Assembly (NCBI GenBank): GCA_009760855.2
Contig: WPIO01000024.1
Coordinates: forward strand, 5,082,001-5,146,000
Direction: 5' to 3'
DNA from: Cristatella mucedo
Lineage: Eukaryota > Bryozoa > Phylactolaemata > Cristatellidae
Length of the DNA stretch: 64,000 bases
Shown: positions 1 through 37,398 of the stretch, one piece after another
How positions within the stretch are numbered: the first letter of the stretch is position 1
Layout: each line of letters begins with the position of its first letter
The notes under the pieces: generated by a model
Databases searched by the model: none
Seen by the model: the letters and a program-made list of their open reading frames with translations, nothing else
What the model was told of the DNA's origin: nothing
Program-made: the position numbers and the translations under genes

Positions 1-1
1 A

Positions 2-157
2 GGCGCAGCACCGAAGCCTGGGCAAGTGGTGCCTGACAGTGTGAGAAGGAGTCCGCGGAAGCATGTCCACGAGCAGCAGCACCGGCAGCAGCTGGAGGAC
101 GGCAGCCTCATCCGAATGCTAGGGGATGCTGCGCGCGGAGCACTGCAAGCCAGCGAG
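2..157 (+). CDS. Candidate internal exon at the window edge
   Basis: An open frame enters from the window edge, reads VPDSVRRSPRKHVHEQQHRQ, LEDGSLIRMLGDAARGALQA and SE, and ends at a donor-like GAG|GTCAGTAAG in phase 0. The basic and Gln-rich composition suggests a nuclear or scaffold protein, but I recognise no family. It could continue into the exon at 5230 (also phase 0). Confidence 0.4.
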
Positions 158-1859
158 GTCAGTAAGAGGAAGCCCGGCTTTGCCTTCGGCGATCGGCAGT
201 CCTCTCGTAGGTTTGGTGCTTAGGTCCCGTTTGCTCAGAGGCTGCAAGCGATTGCTACTGCTGCAGTGCTGACCTACCGACCCCTACCCTCGTCGAGTGG
301 TCGACTTGGAATCTTGTTGCTGGTTCTTACAATATTTACTCGTACTCATCCGTGTGCTCAATCGATGCTTAGACGCCTAGCCGATGCCCTGCACACACGG
401 CAGCCACTTTGTCTCGGCTCGACCTAGGTCTGCATGAATTGCACCGGCCTCTCGGTTTCCTACTCAATGGCTGCTGGTGGCAGGTCGTTTTGCTCTGCAG
501 GATCTAGACTGTGGAGAACGCGGAGATTCTCCTTGATTCGCTTGAGCGACGCCGTCTTTACTCCTCGTGTGGACTGTGGCCCGCTCGCTTTCCCATCGTC
601 ATTCGCTGCTGCTTCATTGCCGCTTACTTGCTCAAAGAGAAACGCCCAGAGGACTTGCTAACTTGCTTACTTCCCCAAGAATCGGGATGCCACTCACGTG
701 TTCGGCTGTTGGCTCCAAGCCACCAAGTTTTCACGTGATTCTCCTGGCACGACAGAAGCGGTGCTGAGACTGCTTTGCTGACAGTGAATGAAGCTGCGCT
801 CAAAGAGCGTGGTGCCTCTGACTTTTATTCGTGAACAGTTAACGGACGAGCGATTGAAGCATTTTGCCCTCTGTCTTGAGGGTCATCTCAGCACTAGCCT
901 GAACACTTTTTGCCTTCACCATTTACCAACTTACCTACGTGTGTGCCTCTTTTTGCCACCTCCACCTGGTGCACGCATTGAGTCGTAACCTAAAGCCTCC
1001 TTTAGGAAGTTTTCAACGGTGCTCTTAGATGACCTGGGTACAGTAATTAAGCCAGTAAAAAGAGTTTATTGCATATAGACCCTGTGGCAACCCTTCCCCC
1101 TATTGTCTTTATGGTGGACTGTAGCTCAGCCATAGCCCAGGTTTTTATTGCTTCAGTAAATAATGTAAAAAGTAAAGTCGGCTGTTTTAAAAGCCTTTTC
1201 TATATAACAGCAAAACAGTTGTAATGACTAACATCCCCACTTGGAGCAGACCAGTGTTCAAAGGAATGATTCAACAGCCATTCTCGATTTGGCCATCATT
1301 TGACCATTTCATAGATGGCCCGAATTTGATGCTGGGTCTAACTTATTGCCGCGCAGTCTCCGTTCTTCCTCATTTTTGTTTAAGTCTCAAGAATAGTGTT
1401 TGCTGAACAGATCGTGAAGCCCGTTGACAAGAATGATTTATCAGGAGTTTTTCAGGTGGGGTTCCAGCAAAACGGTGCCACTTAAATCTCTCTCATCTGG
1501 GGGCTAGCGTCACTGGTCTGGTCTTGCTTGACATGTTGGCAGCTTTCTACACTCTTGAATACATGATCCTGCTTGAAGGATTACTGCAATGCACCCCAGT
1601 CTACTCTTATTAAGCCGCAATGTACCACAGTCCACTCTAATTAAGCGAACGTTGACCGGCAATTGACTGTGCGAAGCTTGACTTTTGAGAGAATATTGTA
1701 GGGCACCGTCGTTATAATGTGTGCCCACCAAATTTAATGCCGTTGTTCTCACACACTCTCATGCAAATGGGCTGCAATGACACTGGCCATTACCGAAATC
1801 CACTGGAATTTATCGAAAATCTACGAGAAATCTGCTGTGCAAAGCTCCAACTTGGTTGG

Positions 1860-2545
1860 CATATTACACTGCGCTATCGTTCAAATGTACCAAACAAATT
1901 TGAGCCATCTCGTGATCGTGATTCTCATGCAATCCACTCATCCGGCCTGTCAGCAATTGCATTGCTGCCACACTGCCACTTCTGTCGGAGCTTCACTGGA
2001 TCCCTATCAGGCATCGAGTCGACTTCAAGATCCTTCGTTTGGCCTAAAGGTCACTTCACTCATTTGCACCAGCCTGCGCATGCAACCTCCTTGCTCCTGA
2101 AGGGGTGCTCCTCCTGCAACACCTGCTCCTCGGCTTCCAGTCGCTTGCCGTTCCTCACTCTAAATTTAAATCGAACCTTCTGTTCTTATGCACCAAAAGT
2201 ATGGAACTCGCTTCAACTTTCGTTACCACCTGCAACGACTTAGCATCCTTAAAGTGTCAGCTAAGGACACGTCTGTTCCGCTCAGCTTTCCCTGCACCCC
2301 AGTGAGCTGTCTTTTCTCCTGTACATTGTGCACTTACATATGCATGGCTCATTGCAAGTTACTAGCCGAGGGTCCATTGATCCAGTGGCCATGAATCTCT
2401 TCTGGTATGCTTTTGCACGCATGTCTTAGGAATTATGCCTTGCATTTGATCTACTCTAGGTTATTGCTTTTCTTTCAGCATCGTATAAAGTCTGAATAGA
2501 GATTTGCTTATCTGAGGGTGCTACGAAAGCGACTTGTTTATATAT
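1860..2545 (+). mobile_element. Second L2/CR1-like lineage, C-terminal fragment
   Basis: Decayed frames include LHWIPIRHRVDFKIL-like sequence and CSYAPKVWNSLQL, followed by an AAAGTCTGAATAGAGATTTG 3' unit and a (TA)n tail. A similar tail unit recurs at 2770-2870. Confidence 0.5.
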
Positions 2546-2586
2546 ATAAATATATATATATATATATAAATATATATATATATATT

Positions 2587-2621
<35 letters not shown>

Positions 2622-2626
2622 ATATA
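2535..2626. repeat. (TA)n microsatellite
   Basis: Nearly pure TA with a few TAAA/TTTA interruptions; acts as the tail of the LINE fragment before it. Confidence 0.9.
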
Positions 2627-2631
2627 CACAC

Positions 2632-2743
2632 AATTTCAGCACCAGTAGAACAAGCGATAACAATAATGATAATATATATATATATATATCATTATTATAT
2701 CAACATCATTATTGTTATCGCTTGTTCCACTGGTGCTGAAATT
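2632..2743. repeat. 39-bp inverted repeat around a (TA)n core
   Basis: Arms 2632-2670 and 2705-2743 pair with one mismatch (AGTAGAAC versus AGTGGAAC). The centre is a TA microsatellite. Confidence 0.9.
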
Positions 2744-2959
2744 CTGTTATGCTAACTAGTTAATGCCTTTTGTCCAGCACATGGAAAATACTTAAAGAGA
2801 TTTTGTCCTCTTAGGGAGTTATGCAAATGTCTCATCAATTGCTATTGTTATTAGGAGTCGTTCCCCTGCCCATTAGTAATTAGGGTCATCCTCGGGATCA
2901 CAAGAGGTATACTAAAGAGTCGATTCCCGGCCTCGTCGTGCCTAAGGAACTAGCTAGGT

Positions 2960-5027
2960 CTACTAAGCAAAACCTTGAAAAAGCATACACAAGATCAGGA
3001 CCGACTGTTCATCGACAATCATACTGTATGTAGATCACACCCATCGATCCTAGCAAAGGCCAAGTTAAGCTTCTATAAAAATATCGTTGAACTGCAGTTG
3101 CATAATCCAAAAAAGCTGATGTCTACGATCAACCATCTTCTTAGTCGCTCGGAGGTTAGCTCCTTACCTAGAAATCCACTTGGTAATCTTGTTGATCGCT
3201 TCTCTAGCGTTTTTGTCAACAAGATAGAAAAGATCAGAGGCCCCCTCCCTAAGCATCCCCTCTGGACTTCTGTCCGTCAATGCTGTGCATCTTTTTAATT
3301 CAATGAGGCCACGAATGACCTCATTCTGAAATTCATAACCCAATAAAAGAAGGCAGCAAGTCCTCGATCATATTCCCACTGTCCTTCTGCTACGATGCAT
3401 AGATCTGCTGCTGCCATGTGTAACTAACATTATAAATATTTCATTAGCCTCAGGTCACGTTCCAGCACCTTTCAAAAAGACTAGTCAGGCCACTACTTAA
3501 GAAAGCAACACTAGACCAAGAGAACTTGAGCAACCTCTGCCCAGTTTTTCTTCTACCATTCCAATCAAAGACTCTGAAGCGAGTTGTGGCAGGTCAGGTG
3601 AACTCTTATATTGAAACTTCAAACCTAGCTAGTAAGTTCCAGTCTGATTATATAGCTAATCATTCAACAGAGTTAACATTGCATCGGGTGTGTAACAACG
3701 TTCTTAGGAGTGCAGACTCTGGTATTCTGGCTGCTTGTTTTGCTCGATCTTTCGGCAGCTTTTGAAACCATTGATCACCAAGTCCTTCTCGAGCGCCTCT
3801 CATCTCGCCCGGGCAGCTTTGGCACAACACTGCAGGTTCAGGTCCAATCTCAGTGGGAAACTCCAGAGCATTATCATCCGAGGAATAACTGAAGTACGGT
3901 GTACCTCAGGGGTCTGTTCTTGGTCTGCTTCTTTTCAGGGTTTATGATGCGTTTGCCAGGCACAATCTAGGCTTTTACATCTATGCACATAACACTTACC
4001 TGTACCTTTGCTTTGATCCCTCCCAGCCATCGAGAATGTCGAACTCTTTAGCACCCTTGTGGCTGTACTAATGACATCCGACAGGGATGGCTGCAAAATT
4101 CCCTCAATTGAATTATGACAAAACAAACTTCCTAGTTATGGGCAAACCAAGTGAGTAAGAAATAAGAAAACCTAACGCTCAAAATCGGCCCTTCCAGCAT
4201 ATCTCCTACTGAATTTGCAAGTAATCTAGGTGTCCTGTTCTAAAGTGACCTTTCATTAGACGACCACATCAGGTCCACAGACAAGTCGGTCTACTTTCAG
4301 CTAGACAACATTGCTAAAATTCACTCTTGTTTGGACAGGGATACCACATCTAAATTAGTCCATGCATTCCTGACATTCTGTCTTGACTTCTGCAACTCAC
4401 TGCTTGCTGTTCTAGCGGCCTGTGCAATCAGGCACTTTCAGTTAGTGCAAGGCCTGCTGCCATGCTTGTCTGTCGTGACTATCGAAGTTGCCACATCATA
4501 CCACTTCTCGCCGACCTACACTGGCTCCCAATCTAGCAGCGTTTCTACTTGAAGGTTCAGTCACTCACTTGCAGGTCCCGACTGTCCTTGGCTTCAGCCT
4601 ATCTAGATCTACTCTCCCACCAGGCTAAGCATACTACCATCTGTTTTAATGTTTTAATGAATCAAATCGTTCAGCTATACCTCGTACGAACCTCAAATCC
4701 TTTGGAGACAGTGCCTTTAGTTCGTATGCTCCCAAAGCTTGGCACTCACTTCCGAGTGGCATCACGACATCCCTCGACTTGACCACCTGTTTATCACTGC
4801 AGTTGGTGGGTCCTTGTGATTCATCCTTTGTGGGCTTATGCGTGCTGACAAATGTACATGCTGCCACCAGCCATTTTTGCATGTAGACCCAGTGCATGTC
4901 ATCTCGAGCCATGTTACGCTTGTTGACATTAAGCATGCTACCACTAGCCGTTCGATCATGCTTGCTTTACAGCATATGTCAAGTTGCCTAGAAAGAGATT
5001 GAGTTCTCTGAGGGAGTTATACAAATG

Positions 5028-5060
<33 letters not shown>
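2960..5060 (+). mobile_element. L2-clade LINE copy, degenerate
   Basis: Broken reverse-transcriptase and C-terminal frames run through the stretch, including LDLSAAFETIDHQVLLERLSS, then FYIYAHNTYLYLCF (decayed [11 protein letters not shown]) and [12 protein letters not shown]. It ends with AAAGAGATTGAGTTCTCTGA, a growing-A/T box and an (ATT)n tail at 5029-5060. Many frameshifts, so an old copy. Confidence 0.8.
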
Positions 5061-5229
5061 GTAGGGCATAATCGGGTGTCGATGCCTAGCCCTGCAGTAC
5101 CAATGAAACCCGGATGTCCTAGCCACTCGGCATTTTGACCGTGTAGTCAGTTTTCAGAGGCTCCACTTCCATGCGCATGCTACCAGCCGTGCTGCACGCA
5201 TTCCAGGCTAAGCGAGTGGTAGTTTTTAG

Positions 5230-5433
5230 GCCCTAGACGCCACAGCAAGGAAGCTGTCCAACAATGCAGCTGCACGAGAAATGATGGAAGCCATGGGGTC
5301 GCATGCAGCTGCCTCTGACAGCTATGTCGAGGCGGCGGCAACGTCGCACGTCGACGGCAGCAGCTCGGAGAGACGATTGCTGAGAAGGAGCACCCTGCAG
5401 AGCCGTGTGGGCATGTACAAGAAACGGAGCTGA
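5230..5433 (+). CDS. Candidate terminal exon
   Basis: After TTTTTAG an open frame of 67 codons reads ALDATARKLSNNAAAREMME, then a Ser/Ala stretch, SSSERRLLRRSTLQSRVGMY, KKRS and TGA. Phase 0 at its start matches the donor at 157. If the two join, the intron is 5 kb with an L2 copy. The product is not recognised. Confidence 0.35.
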   Translation, partial: ALDATARKLSNNAAAREMMEAMGSHAAASDSYVEAAATSHVDGSSSERRLLRRSTLQSRVGMYKKRS

Positions 5434-6867
5434 CGTCTATGACACCACTCGATGTCACCCGAGATTGTGCTGCTGGCGTTGAAATACTGTCCTGGCGAAC
5501 TGCCGCTGATGGCTGCCGCTCCTGACCTTTGAGGCAGGCTGGCACCTGATCGCACGGCAATCGCTCACAATAATCATACAGCGCATGGCAGCCTGTGTAG
5601 GCTCGTAATGCATGGGGCAGTATCAATGGCTTGTCGTCGAAACTGGCAATGGACGAATGCTTCTATACTGTGTAGTATGAGCAGTACTCCATAGCACGTG
5701 TGTGTGTGAGCAAGCTGATCAACTCCAGCTGCTCTCTGCTCCACGGTCAAGCACTTCGAGTGCATGCATTGTGCTAGCACCTGCTTTTATGAGTCGTACA
5801 TTGACAATAGGACAATACATGTACAGGAGGCACACACCACACGTGCCGCAAACACTCACATTTGTGTGCTCAGGCACACACACACACAACACACACACGT
5901 CGCACCCCCTTAGTCGTGTGGTGCTGTTTTTGTAATTTATTCATATTTTTGCACATGCGCTCATCATATTTGTGGTGACTGGCTGCTGTTTCATCAGGAG
6001 CACTCGCTTTGCGATCGGCTTAGAATCTAACAGATATGTTTGCCAAAAGTCGCATGGAATGTGAGCTTCAGCACGCTGTATAATGACCCCAATTGCATGG
6101 ATTCTGCAGCTCGAGGGTGCATTCAGCATCACCTGTTTTACTCTGTATTCAGCACAGAGTCTACGGTTCGACTAATTAATTACCTTGATCTGGAACAGGG
6201 GAACTGGACTTTTTAAAATGGGCCAGCAAAGGAAAGCAGGACCAACAATAATGATCAGGAAGCGAGGAGCTTGACTTGAAGGGGAATAAACCTAAGCTGG
6301 ATCGGCCAATCAGCAAAGAAGCAGAAGAGGATAGAAGAGTAGTCAGGCACATCTCTATTGGGACTGCTAAATGGGAAGGGGGCAACAAGCCTGATAACCT
6401 CATTTTTTCAAAGACCCTTATGTCTAATTGCTACTGTTGGTCTCACTATCCCCAAGGTAAGAACTGGCAAGGCATGGTTTTAAAATGCATGACGAATGCT
6501 GGAAACGTGCGACCTTTAAAGTGGGGCAGAGCTAATGTTTTTTCTTTATAGACTACCAATGAGCACCTGTATCAGGCTGCTGTGCAGTTACGAAGTAAAT
6601 CTCAAGCATCAAAGATCAAGCAAGCGATGAACGTGTACAATCTAGACCGGGTGTAACTGGTGTTCCAGTAGTATGGAGTCTTACATTATAATATTCATTT
6701 TCAATAATTTTTAATAATTCTTTATTCATTTTATTTTCATTCACTCAGACCTGATAGCAGGTCAAGTATTTTGATGCAGACGGTTGTTATTCAAAGGTAG
6801 CATGCATTAAGGAAGCTCATTGAATGGCAGCATACGTAGGGCTAGCCTAAGTGTGACTCGTTAAAAC
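5434..6867. other. Intergenic region between gene A and DHTKD1
   Basis: Nothing recognised except a short (CA)n at 5875-5900. The short frames here have no convincing splice or start context. Confidence 0.4.
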
Positions 6868-7160
6868 TCCAAGAATGTAATGTAATGTGTCTCCGTCAGT
6901 AACTCCACAAAGTCATAAAGACCATGTGGGTGTTACGCAGGAGAGTTTTATATAGCGCACTCACAGCCTAAGCGGCTTTCGGTACGCACTCGGTAGCCAA
7001 CAGACTTCGTCTCACGCAACAAAGAGAAAGTGGGAAGCATAGCAGAGTCAGGAGAGCAGTTCAGGTAGTGAGTAGCATAGAAGTAGCAGCTCAGGACCGC
7101 TGAAAAAGATGTGCCATAGTCGGCAGTTGGAGAGTAGATGTCGTTTCGTAAGAATGCAGT
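6868..7160 (-). mobile_element. Second-family LINE 3' UTR copy
   Basis: The reverse complement of the same UTR: (AATGT)n tail at 6876-6890, then CTCCACAAAGTCATAAAGAC to TAGATGTCGTTTCGTAAGAA. Downstream of the DHTKD1 stop. Confidence 0.7.
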
Positions 7161-7420
7161 ACTAGTAAGGCCAAATTGGAACCCGATCACTGCACTGTTC
7201 TCACAGCACTTTTGCAACGCTTGCACTATGACCGGCTAGTGCTGTTCTGGTCACTTGGCTGGATCGAGCTAGTGTACCTGGCAAAGAAATGCCCTTGCTC
7301 TTTGATGGAAGGGCCAATCTGCTTGTTGCTTCCACAGACGAGCTTTGCAGATGCAGAGTTTGAATGGCAACTCGGATAGCAGAGACATGGGATTAAAGTG
7401 GCTAAAAACCTATAGAACGC

Positions 7421-7426
7421 TTTATT
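7421..7426 (-). terminator. DHTKD1: Probable DHTKD1 polyadenylation signal (AATAAA)
   Basis: AATAAA on the minus strand, 115 bases past the DHTKD1 stop codon. It would give a short 3' UTR ending before the LINE fragment at 6870-7160. Confidence 0.5.
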
Positions 7427-7540
7427 TGCAAGTACGCAAAATAAAATAAAAAATAAGCTCCTGACCATATTGAGATCACACCACGTGGCTCTTCTCACGA
7501 GGAGCATGGCGAGACAATGAGAGAGAGCTGCAGCTTTAGT

Positions 7541-31380
<23,840 letters not shown>

Positions 31381-31751
31381 TGCAACAGGAAAAAAGAAAG
31401 ACCGGGTGGTCAGTCACCGCCAGGACGTCGCCGCGCCAGCCAGCGGCCAGCCAATGAAATCCACCGTTGTGAGGGTGGCGTCAAGGGCGCCCTAAGGTGG
31501 AAAGTCAAGGTCATAATTGTCCCGCCCCACCGGACGATTGTGTGTGGATTAAAGCAAGCTGCAGCAGTTGCTACCTACAACCAGCGAGTAGCGCAGAAGG
31601 GGGTGGTGCGTGGTCGAAGGACGTGGGGCTTGAATGACAAACGAGTGGCAGCAGCGGTGGCCCTTCGAGCCCGCTCGTAGGGACAGAAACCGCGATCTAT
31701 CTCGTCGGTGTGGGGAGGCCAGGCCTGGCTCCGATTTAGGAGAGAGCCACG

Positions 31752-32340
<589 letters not shown>

Positions 32341-33074
32341 ACAACGCTTCTTGCGTTGACTAACAGCTAGGTTTGCACGCCGGCCTATCCCCTAAGATAT
32401 GCTGTTCAATGCTTCTATAATCACGTGGTAAGCGATCGGCGCAGCCGTTTTGGTTGAGAATTCATGCTTACACATTACCCGTTGAGAACAATAGTTTGTC
32501 CTGCGATCGTAATTCAGCAACTGAAGAAGCGAGTTGAGTGAAACCTCTTTCAAGCGAGTATCGTGAATCGGAGGCAGTGCTTATGCAGGTGTGCAGACTA
32601 GATATTTGTATCGCCGATTAACATCGGCGCACCCGAATAAAATTGAACGTTGCTGAGTACTACTGAGTACGGTTTTTCAATGGTGTTTGCCATTTAGCAA
32701 GACGCACGCACACATTACGATTGGGAAAAGAGAATGGTTCGAACATTTTACAATCGTTATACCGGTATCGCGGCGTTTATCTACGAGGAATTTGGCGGCG
32801 GTAGTCGATTGTTGTTCTGGCTCATTTCTTTAGAGCAGGTGGTAGCACGGCGTGAGTTCTATTTGCCGCTTAAAGCCTCTTTTGTTTTGATTATTCTGCC
32901 TTATACATTTACGCTCCATCGCATGGTCATCATATGCCACAGCATGAAGCTATGGGTCGGTTACTAAAGGTGTAGACATAGAAGTGTACTGTTTTTTGAA
33001 CGAAACAATTTATTTAGAAGCTACTTTGCGTAGACCTGACGTAGCATGTAATTGCCACCTGTAAGTTATCATCG

Positions 33075-33175
33075 TTTGTATCTCCACAAAGCCACACAGA
33101 CAAAGTGGGTGCTACACAGAACAGTTTTCTCTAGGGCACTCAAATCCTAAGTGGCTTTTGGTAAGAACGCACGCG
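33075..33175 (-). mobile_element. Second-family LINE fragment, old
   Basis: Decayed match TATCTCCACAAAGCCACACA..GTGGGTGCTACACAGAACAG; no tail. Confidence 0.45.
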
Positions 33176-34029
33176 GCAGTGTGCAGCTGTTCTATGAGCA
33201 TTGTGCATGTGAGCATTTGCGATGCATTCTGCTATTGTAATTAGAGCAGCGCCTTGGCACTTATGTGCACGTATCACCTGCGGCCAAAAGTTAAGCCATA
33301 CCAGCACAGCGTCCGGCCATTAATGTGTGTTATATTTCTTGACGTCTGCTGTGATTCATCGCGATCTCTTATATGTGCGCGTTGAGAGTAAATAAAGAGA
33401 TAGAGAGTCTCGTTTACCACTCACGTCCGGGCCGTGTCTCTGTGAGACTCCACAAAAACTGCCGCCACCGGAGCCACTATAATGCAACACAGCAAAAGAG
33501 AAAAATCAAGTACACTCAGTATGGCCTGTGTGCACGTGCTAAGTTGAATCTCATCATGGCGGACCCACAGGGATTCCAAATGAATACTTTTCAAATTGTT
33601 TCCAGCTAAATGAGCATTGATTGATGAGACACTTCAACTGACGGCCTTTTTTGACCGAATACTGAATAGTAGGACTTTATTTTAAAAACCGTCTTCTTCT
33701 TATTTTAATTCTCTGCAACAGATGTAATCGTAGGTATATTTTGCGTGCACGCATCTTATGCAGCATTCAGCCGGCAGAAATTTAGAACTATTGGGCTCTA
33801 ATCTATTGGAGCTTCTTGCGGTCAATCTTGTTTTATGCGCTATATATTGGGCACACTATAAGTATTCACACACTTTTAGATCACGCAGACAAAGAGAGAT
33901 AAGATGTAGCTTTAAAATTTCCTCTAAAATTTCGCTCATGTTGTCGCAGCCCTATGCTCTCGTAGCTCGTGGAAGCGTGGCTTGCTAGCACGGAGCCCCC
34001 AGCTTCGTTACATCGGCCCTATACCTATA

Positions 34030-34385
34030 TATCGAAGGAGAGATTAAGTTCTATGAGGGCGCTTTATCAAGTGCAATATTATTATTATTATTATTATCGG
34101 TGTTTTACAACCATCCTCGACGTATAAAATCATAGCGATGTGTGATGGCCAAAGATCGCCACTGGTGATACACTTGACAACATTTACAGAGAAGCTACAA
34201 GCTCTCGTGTTCTTCAGAACACTTACGCAACCCGTGTTAGATATCATTGTGTGGTAGTGCGTGCTCAAGTTCTGCATGCTATCGCTAATCGATTGACCTA
34301 CTTTTTTCTAGCATATGTAAAGTGCCTAGAAAGTGATTTAAGTATCCTAGGGTGCTATGTAAATGTGTTGTCCATAAATTGATAC
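34030..34385 (+). mobile_element. Two solo L2 tails
   Basis: Plus-strand 3' units at 34035-34096 (GGAGAGATTAAGTTCTATGA plus ATT tail) and 34290-34375 (GCATATGTAAAGTGCCTAGA). Confidence 0.5.
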
Positions 34386-35084
34386 TCTAGTAGATCCCAT
34401 ATTATGACTCATCAGTACAGCGGCTGCACTTGACGTATACAGTACAACGGTGTGACGCGGACACATAATCCAATTTTCAATTTCAGTGATATCCAGTATT
34501 AAAAAGATTTCTCGACCATCATAAACTCAGCCATATTCTAAACAAAAGTATAATAACTATTCTATTATTGTATAAAAAAATCTCTTAATTCTTTGTTACC
34601 CTGGATTTTGAATATTACTGTTTCTGCAAGCCGTTAATATCCTCTAATGTCTCTCAAAAGAATCAAAGCTAAAAAAATGCAGGAAACCGGCTAAAATAAT
34701 AATAATAACTCATACGATTTCGAATCATCTAACATAAGTCGATACTAATGTTAAAGCTGTCCAACGCCTTAGCGTGAAAACCTTTGACGACAGATGCTTT
34801 TTCTCTGCACGTTCTAGATTGTAGAGCTTTCTCATTTACTGTTAATCTTACAATATAAAATAAATACAGATACAATTTAATCATGTTAATCTTACTCATT
34901 TATTGTTAATCTTACTGCTTTTTCGCTGAGCCGCTTGCCTTGAACGTGTAATACAACCCTAGACCCGCTGCCCTGAATTGTCAATAAATTAGCCCCTATT
35001 GCAGGGTGTGGAGTTTTATATCGATCCGTCAGATGGCGTTGATTTTTGTATCGCATTGTTTGAAAAGTATCTATCAGTATAATA

Positions 35085-35460
35085 TAATTTATTTTTATAG
35101 CGCCCTAAGATAACCTAGTTTCCCTTTGAGGCAAATGTAAATGTAGCAAATGTAGCGCCTAGAAGGAGATTGAGCTCTCTGAGGGCGCTTTATCAAGTGC
35201 ATTATTATTATTATTATTAGTCTCTATTCAGGCGCTTCACATATGCCAGGGGGCTCGACCCCTCGACCTCAGCCAGACCTTGATCGGGGCGAGCACTGGG
35301 CCAAATTAGCAATATCAGTATGTCATTCTAAGCACGACGGCGTGAGTGGTATTAACCCTTGGTTATTGGTTCTCTAAGATCTAGCGTTCATGTGACTGAA
35401 TGAAGATTTAGTTCTCTTGGTGCGCTACACAACCAGCCCATTATTATTGCTATTTTCATT
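35085..35460. mobile_element. Cluster of L2 tails and a SINE fragment
   Basis: A minus tail at 35085-35130, plus tail 35135-35218 with (ATT)n, a minus-strand SINE-A head at 35220-35305 (CTCGACCTCAGCCAGACCTT) and another plus tail at 35395-35460. Confidence 0.5.
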
Positions 35461-35597
35461 TAAAGAGTCATCGGATGACTGCCGACCATTCTCGTTACTC
35501 TCAGAAACATCCCTGTGAGATAGGACCTAAACCATCACAATGAAGTGCCAGCGATGCCAAGGAAATGTATTGATAAGCGTAATATAAATATATTTGA

Positions 35598-35609
35598 CCT
35601 AAAATATAT

Positions 35610-35645
<36 letters not shown>

Positions 35646-35646
35646 C
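35598..35646. repeat. (TA)n microsatellite
   Basis: Two TA runs separated by an AATAT break. Confidence 0.9.
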
Positions 35647-35789
35647 ATGAAGCACAGCGCCAGTCTGACTTGATTTTGATAGAATTGCTGTGCTGAACGC
35701 GTGACATATGATAAGTACGTGACTGATGACGGACGTGACGAACGGATTTTTTCGCTTTAATTAATTCAGGATATCAACGAATTATATCT

Positions 35790-36215
<426 letters not shown>

Positions 36216-36786
36216 ATTGCTATCCCCATATATGTTGCTGCAGGCTGTCAAGTCCCACCTTTCTCCCTAAAGCCATGCCATCTGCTGCTGGGCGGCCGAC
36301 GCGAATGAATTTCCGACGTGTACATGCCACCAGTCCTGTATGCGCAGCCGGAGAGCTATCCACATTTCGTTCGCGATAGCGTCCCCACGACAGCACATCA
36401 CGGTCGAGCCAACCGGCATTTATGCACACTTCCCGAAAAAGCTTGCGCCGGTCGTCTCGAAACAAATTTCCGGTGACGCCAGGGATCGCTGCGCTTGCTG
36501 CTCGACGGAGCTCTTTCTCGCGCTCGGAGAGGCATTCGCGCGGCGGACGTCTGCGATCGCGCTCTCGCCAGTCGACCGGGCGTGGCGTCGGCGCCAGCCC
36601 GTTTCGCAATCGCAAGCGCCCAGACATGGCGGATAGTCGCAGTGCGGCGGCGCGCTCGCAGACCGGCCGCGCCATCCATCGCTCTGCGTCGCGCGACAAT
36701 GACCGCCACGCGCCGACGGAGCGCGCCGTCGCCGCCGCCTCCGAAGTCTCACTCGCCGCAGCGCTTTCGCGGCATCCGCCGCAGGC

Positions 36787-37398
36787 ATGGACGGTCAGCG
36801 GGCGCCCGATGAGGGCGAGAGCGACGACGAGGCGATACTGGCGAGCCGCCTGGCCATTCCGCACACGATTAACGGCAGCTGCGGAGTGAAGCTGAACTTT
36901 CCCGACCTGCTGAGCGCCGCGGACGGCTGCGGCGTCGCCTCGGCGTCGTTGATGGCGCCGGGCTCGCGCCGCCGCCTCTCCGAGACGACGCTCATCTACG
37001 TGCCGCCTCTGAGAATCGCGAGCCTGCCCGACTCGCAGGTCTCCGAGCTGCCGCCCTGGCTCAAGCAGCGCAGGCGCACTGCGCCGCCGCATCCGGCCGC
37101 CGCCGAGACGCCGCCGCCAGGGCAGCTGCGAACGCCGACGCCGGGGCGCGGCGGCGGAGCCGTTTGGACGTACCTCGACGAGTCAGTCGCCCACGGCGGG
37201 CCGAGCTCCGAGGCATCGACCAAGGATGGCTCGTCCACCTCGTGGGATCAGTCGCTTAACATGAACAACAACGCCAAGGAAATCGCAGATCCGGTGGCGG
37301 CGGCGGCGCACAGTAAGGCGAACGCCGGCAGTGGAGCCGCTGCGAAGCTGCCGCCACCGCACTCGACGTCGCCGGCGTCAGTCGGCAGCAGCGAGCAG
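36787..37398 (+). CDS. Exon 1 of the 36.8-kb gene
   Basis: An open frame of 204 codons from ATG to donor CAG|GTAAGC, phase 0. Patchy Pro-rich runs surround the more ordered YVPPLRIASLPDSQV segment. Confidence 0.6.

Larger units (their letters stand above)
158..2959. other. Non-coding stretch before the first L2
   Basis: 158-1850 shows no supportable gene or repeat. After that come the LINE fragment at 1860, the TA array, and the foldback at 2632-2743. Confidence 0.5.
32340..35080. other. Intergenic region upstream of DHTKD1
   Basis: AT-rich, with a second-family LINE remnant at 33075 and solo L2 tails at 34 kb. No gene supported. Confidence 0.4.

Noticed and set aside
5941-6132. Minus-strand frame with AIGV-like segment as the DHTKD1 last exon
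   Set aside because: The frame at 7541-7642 matches the family C-terminus far better, has a clean acceptor and the right phase.
36220-37092. 290-codon open frame antisense to the 36.8-kb gene
   Set aside because: Arg/Ala-rich composition typical of the shadow frame in CpG-rich DNA; the plus strand has a start, donor, acceptor and stop that agree.
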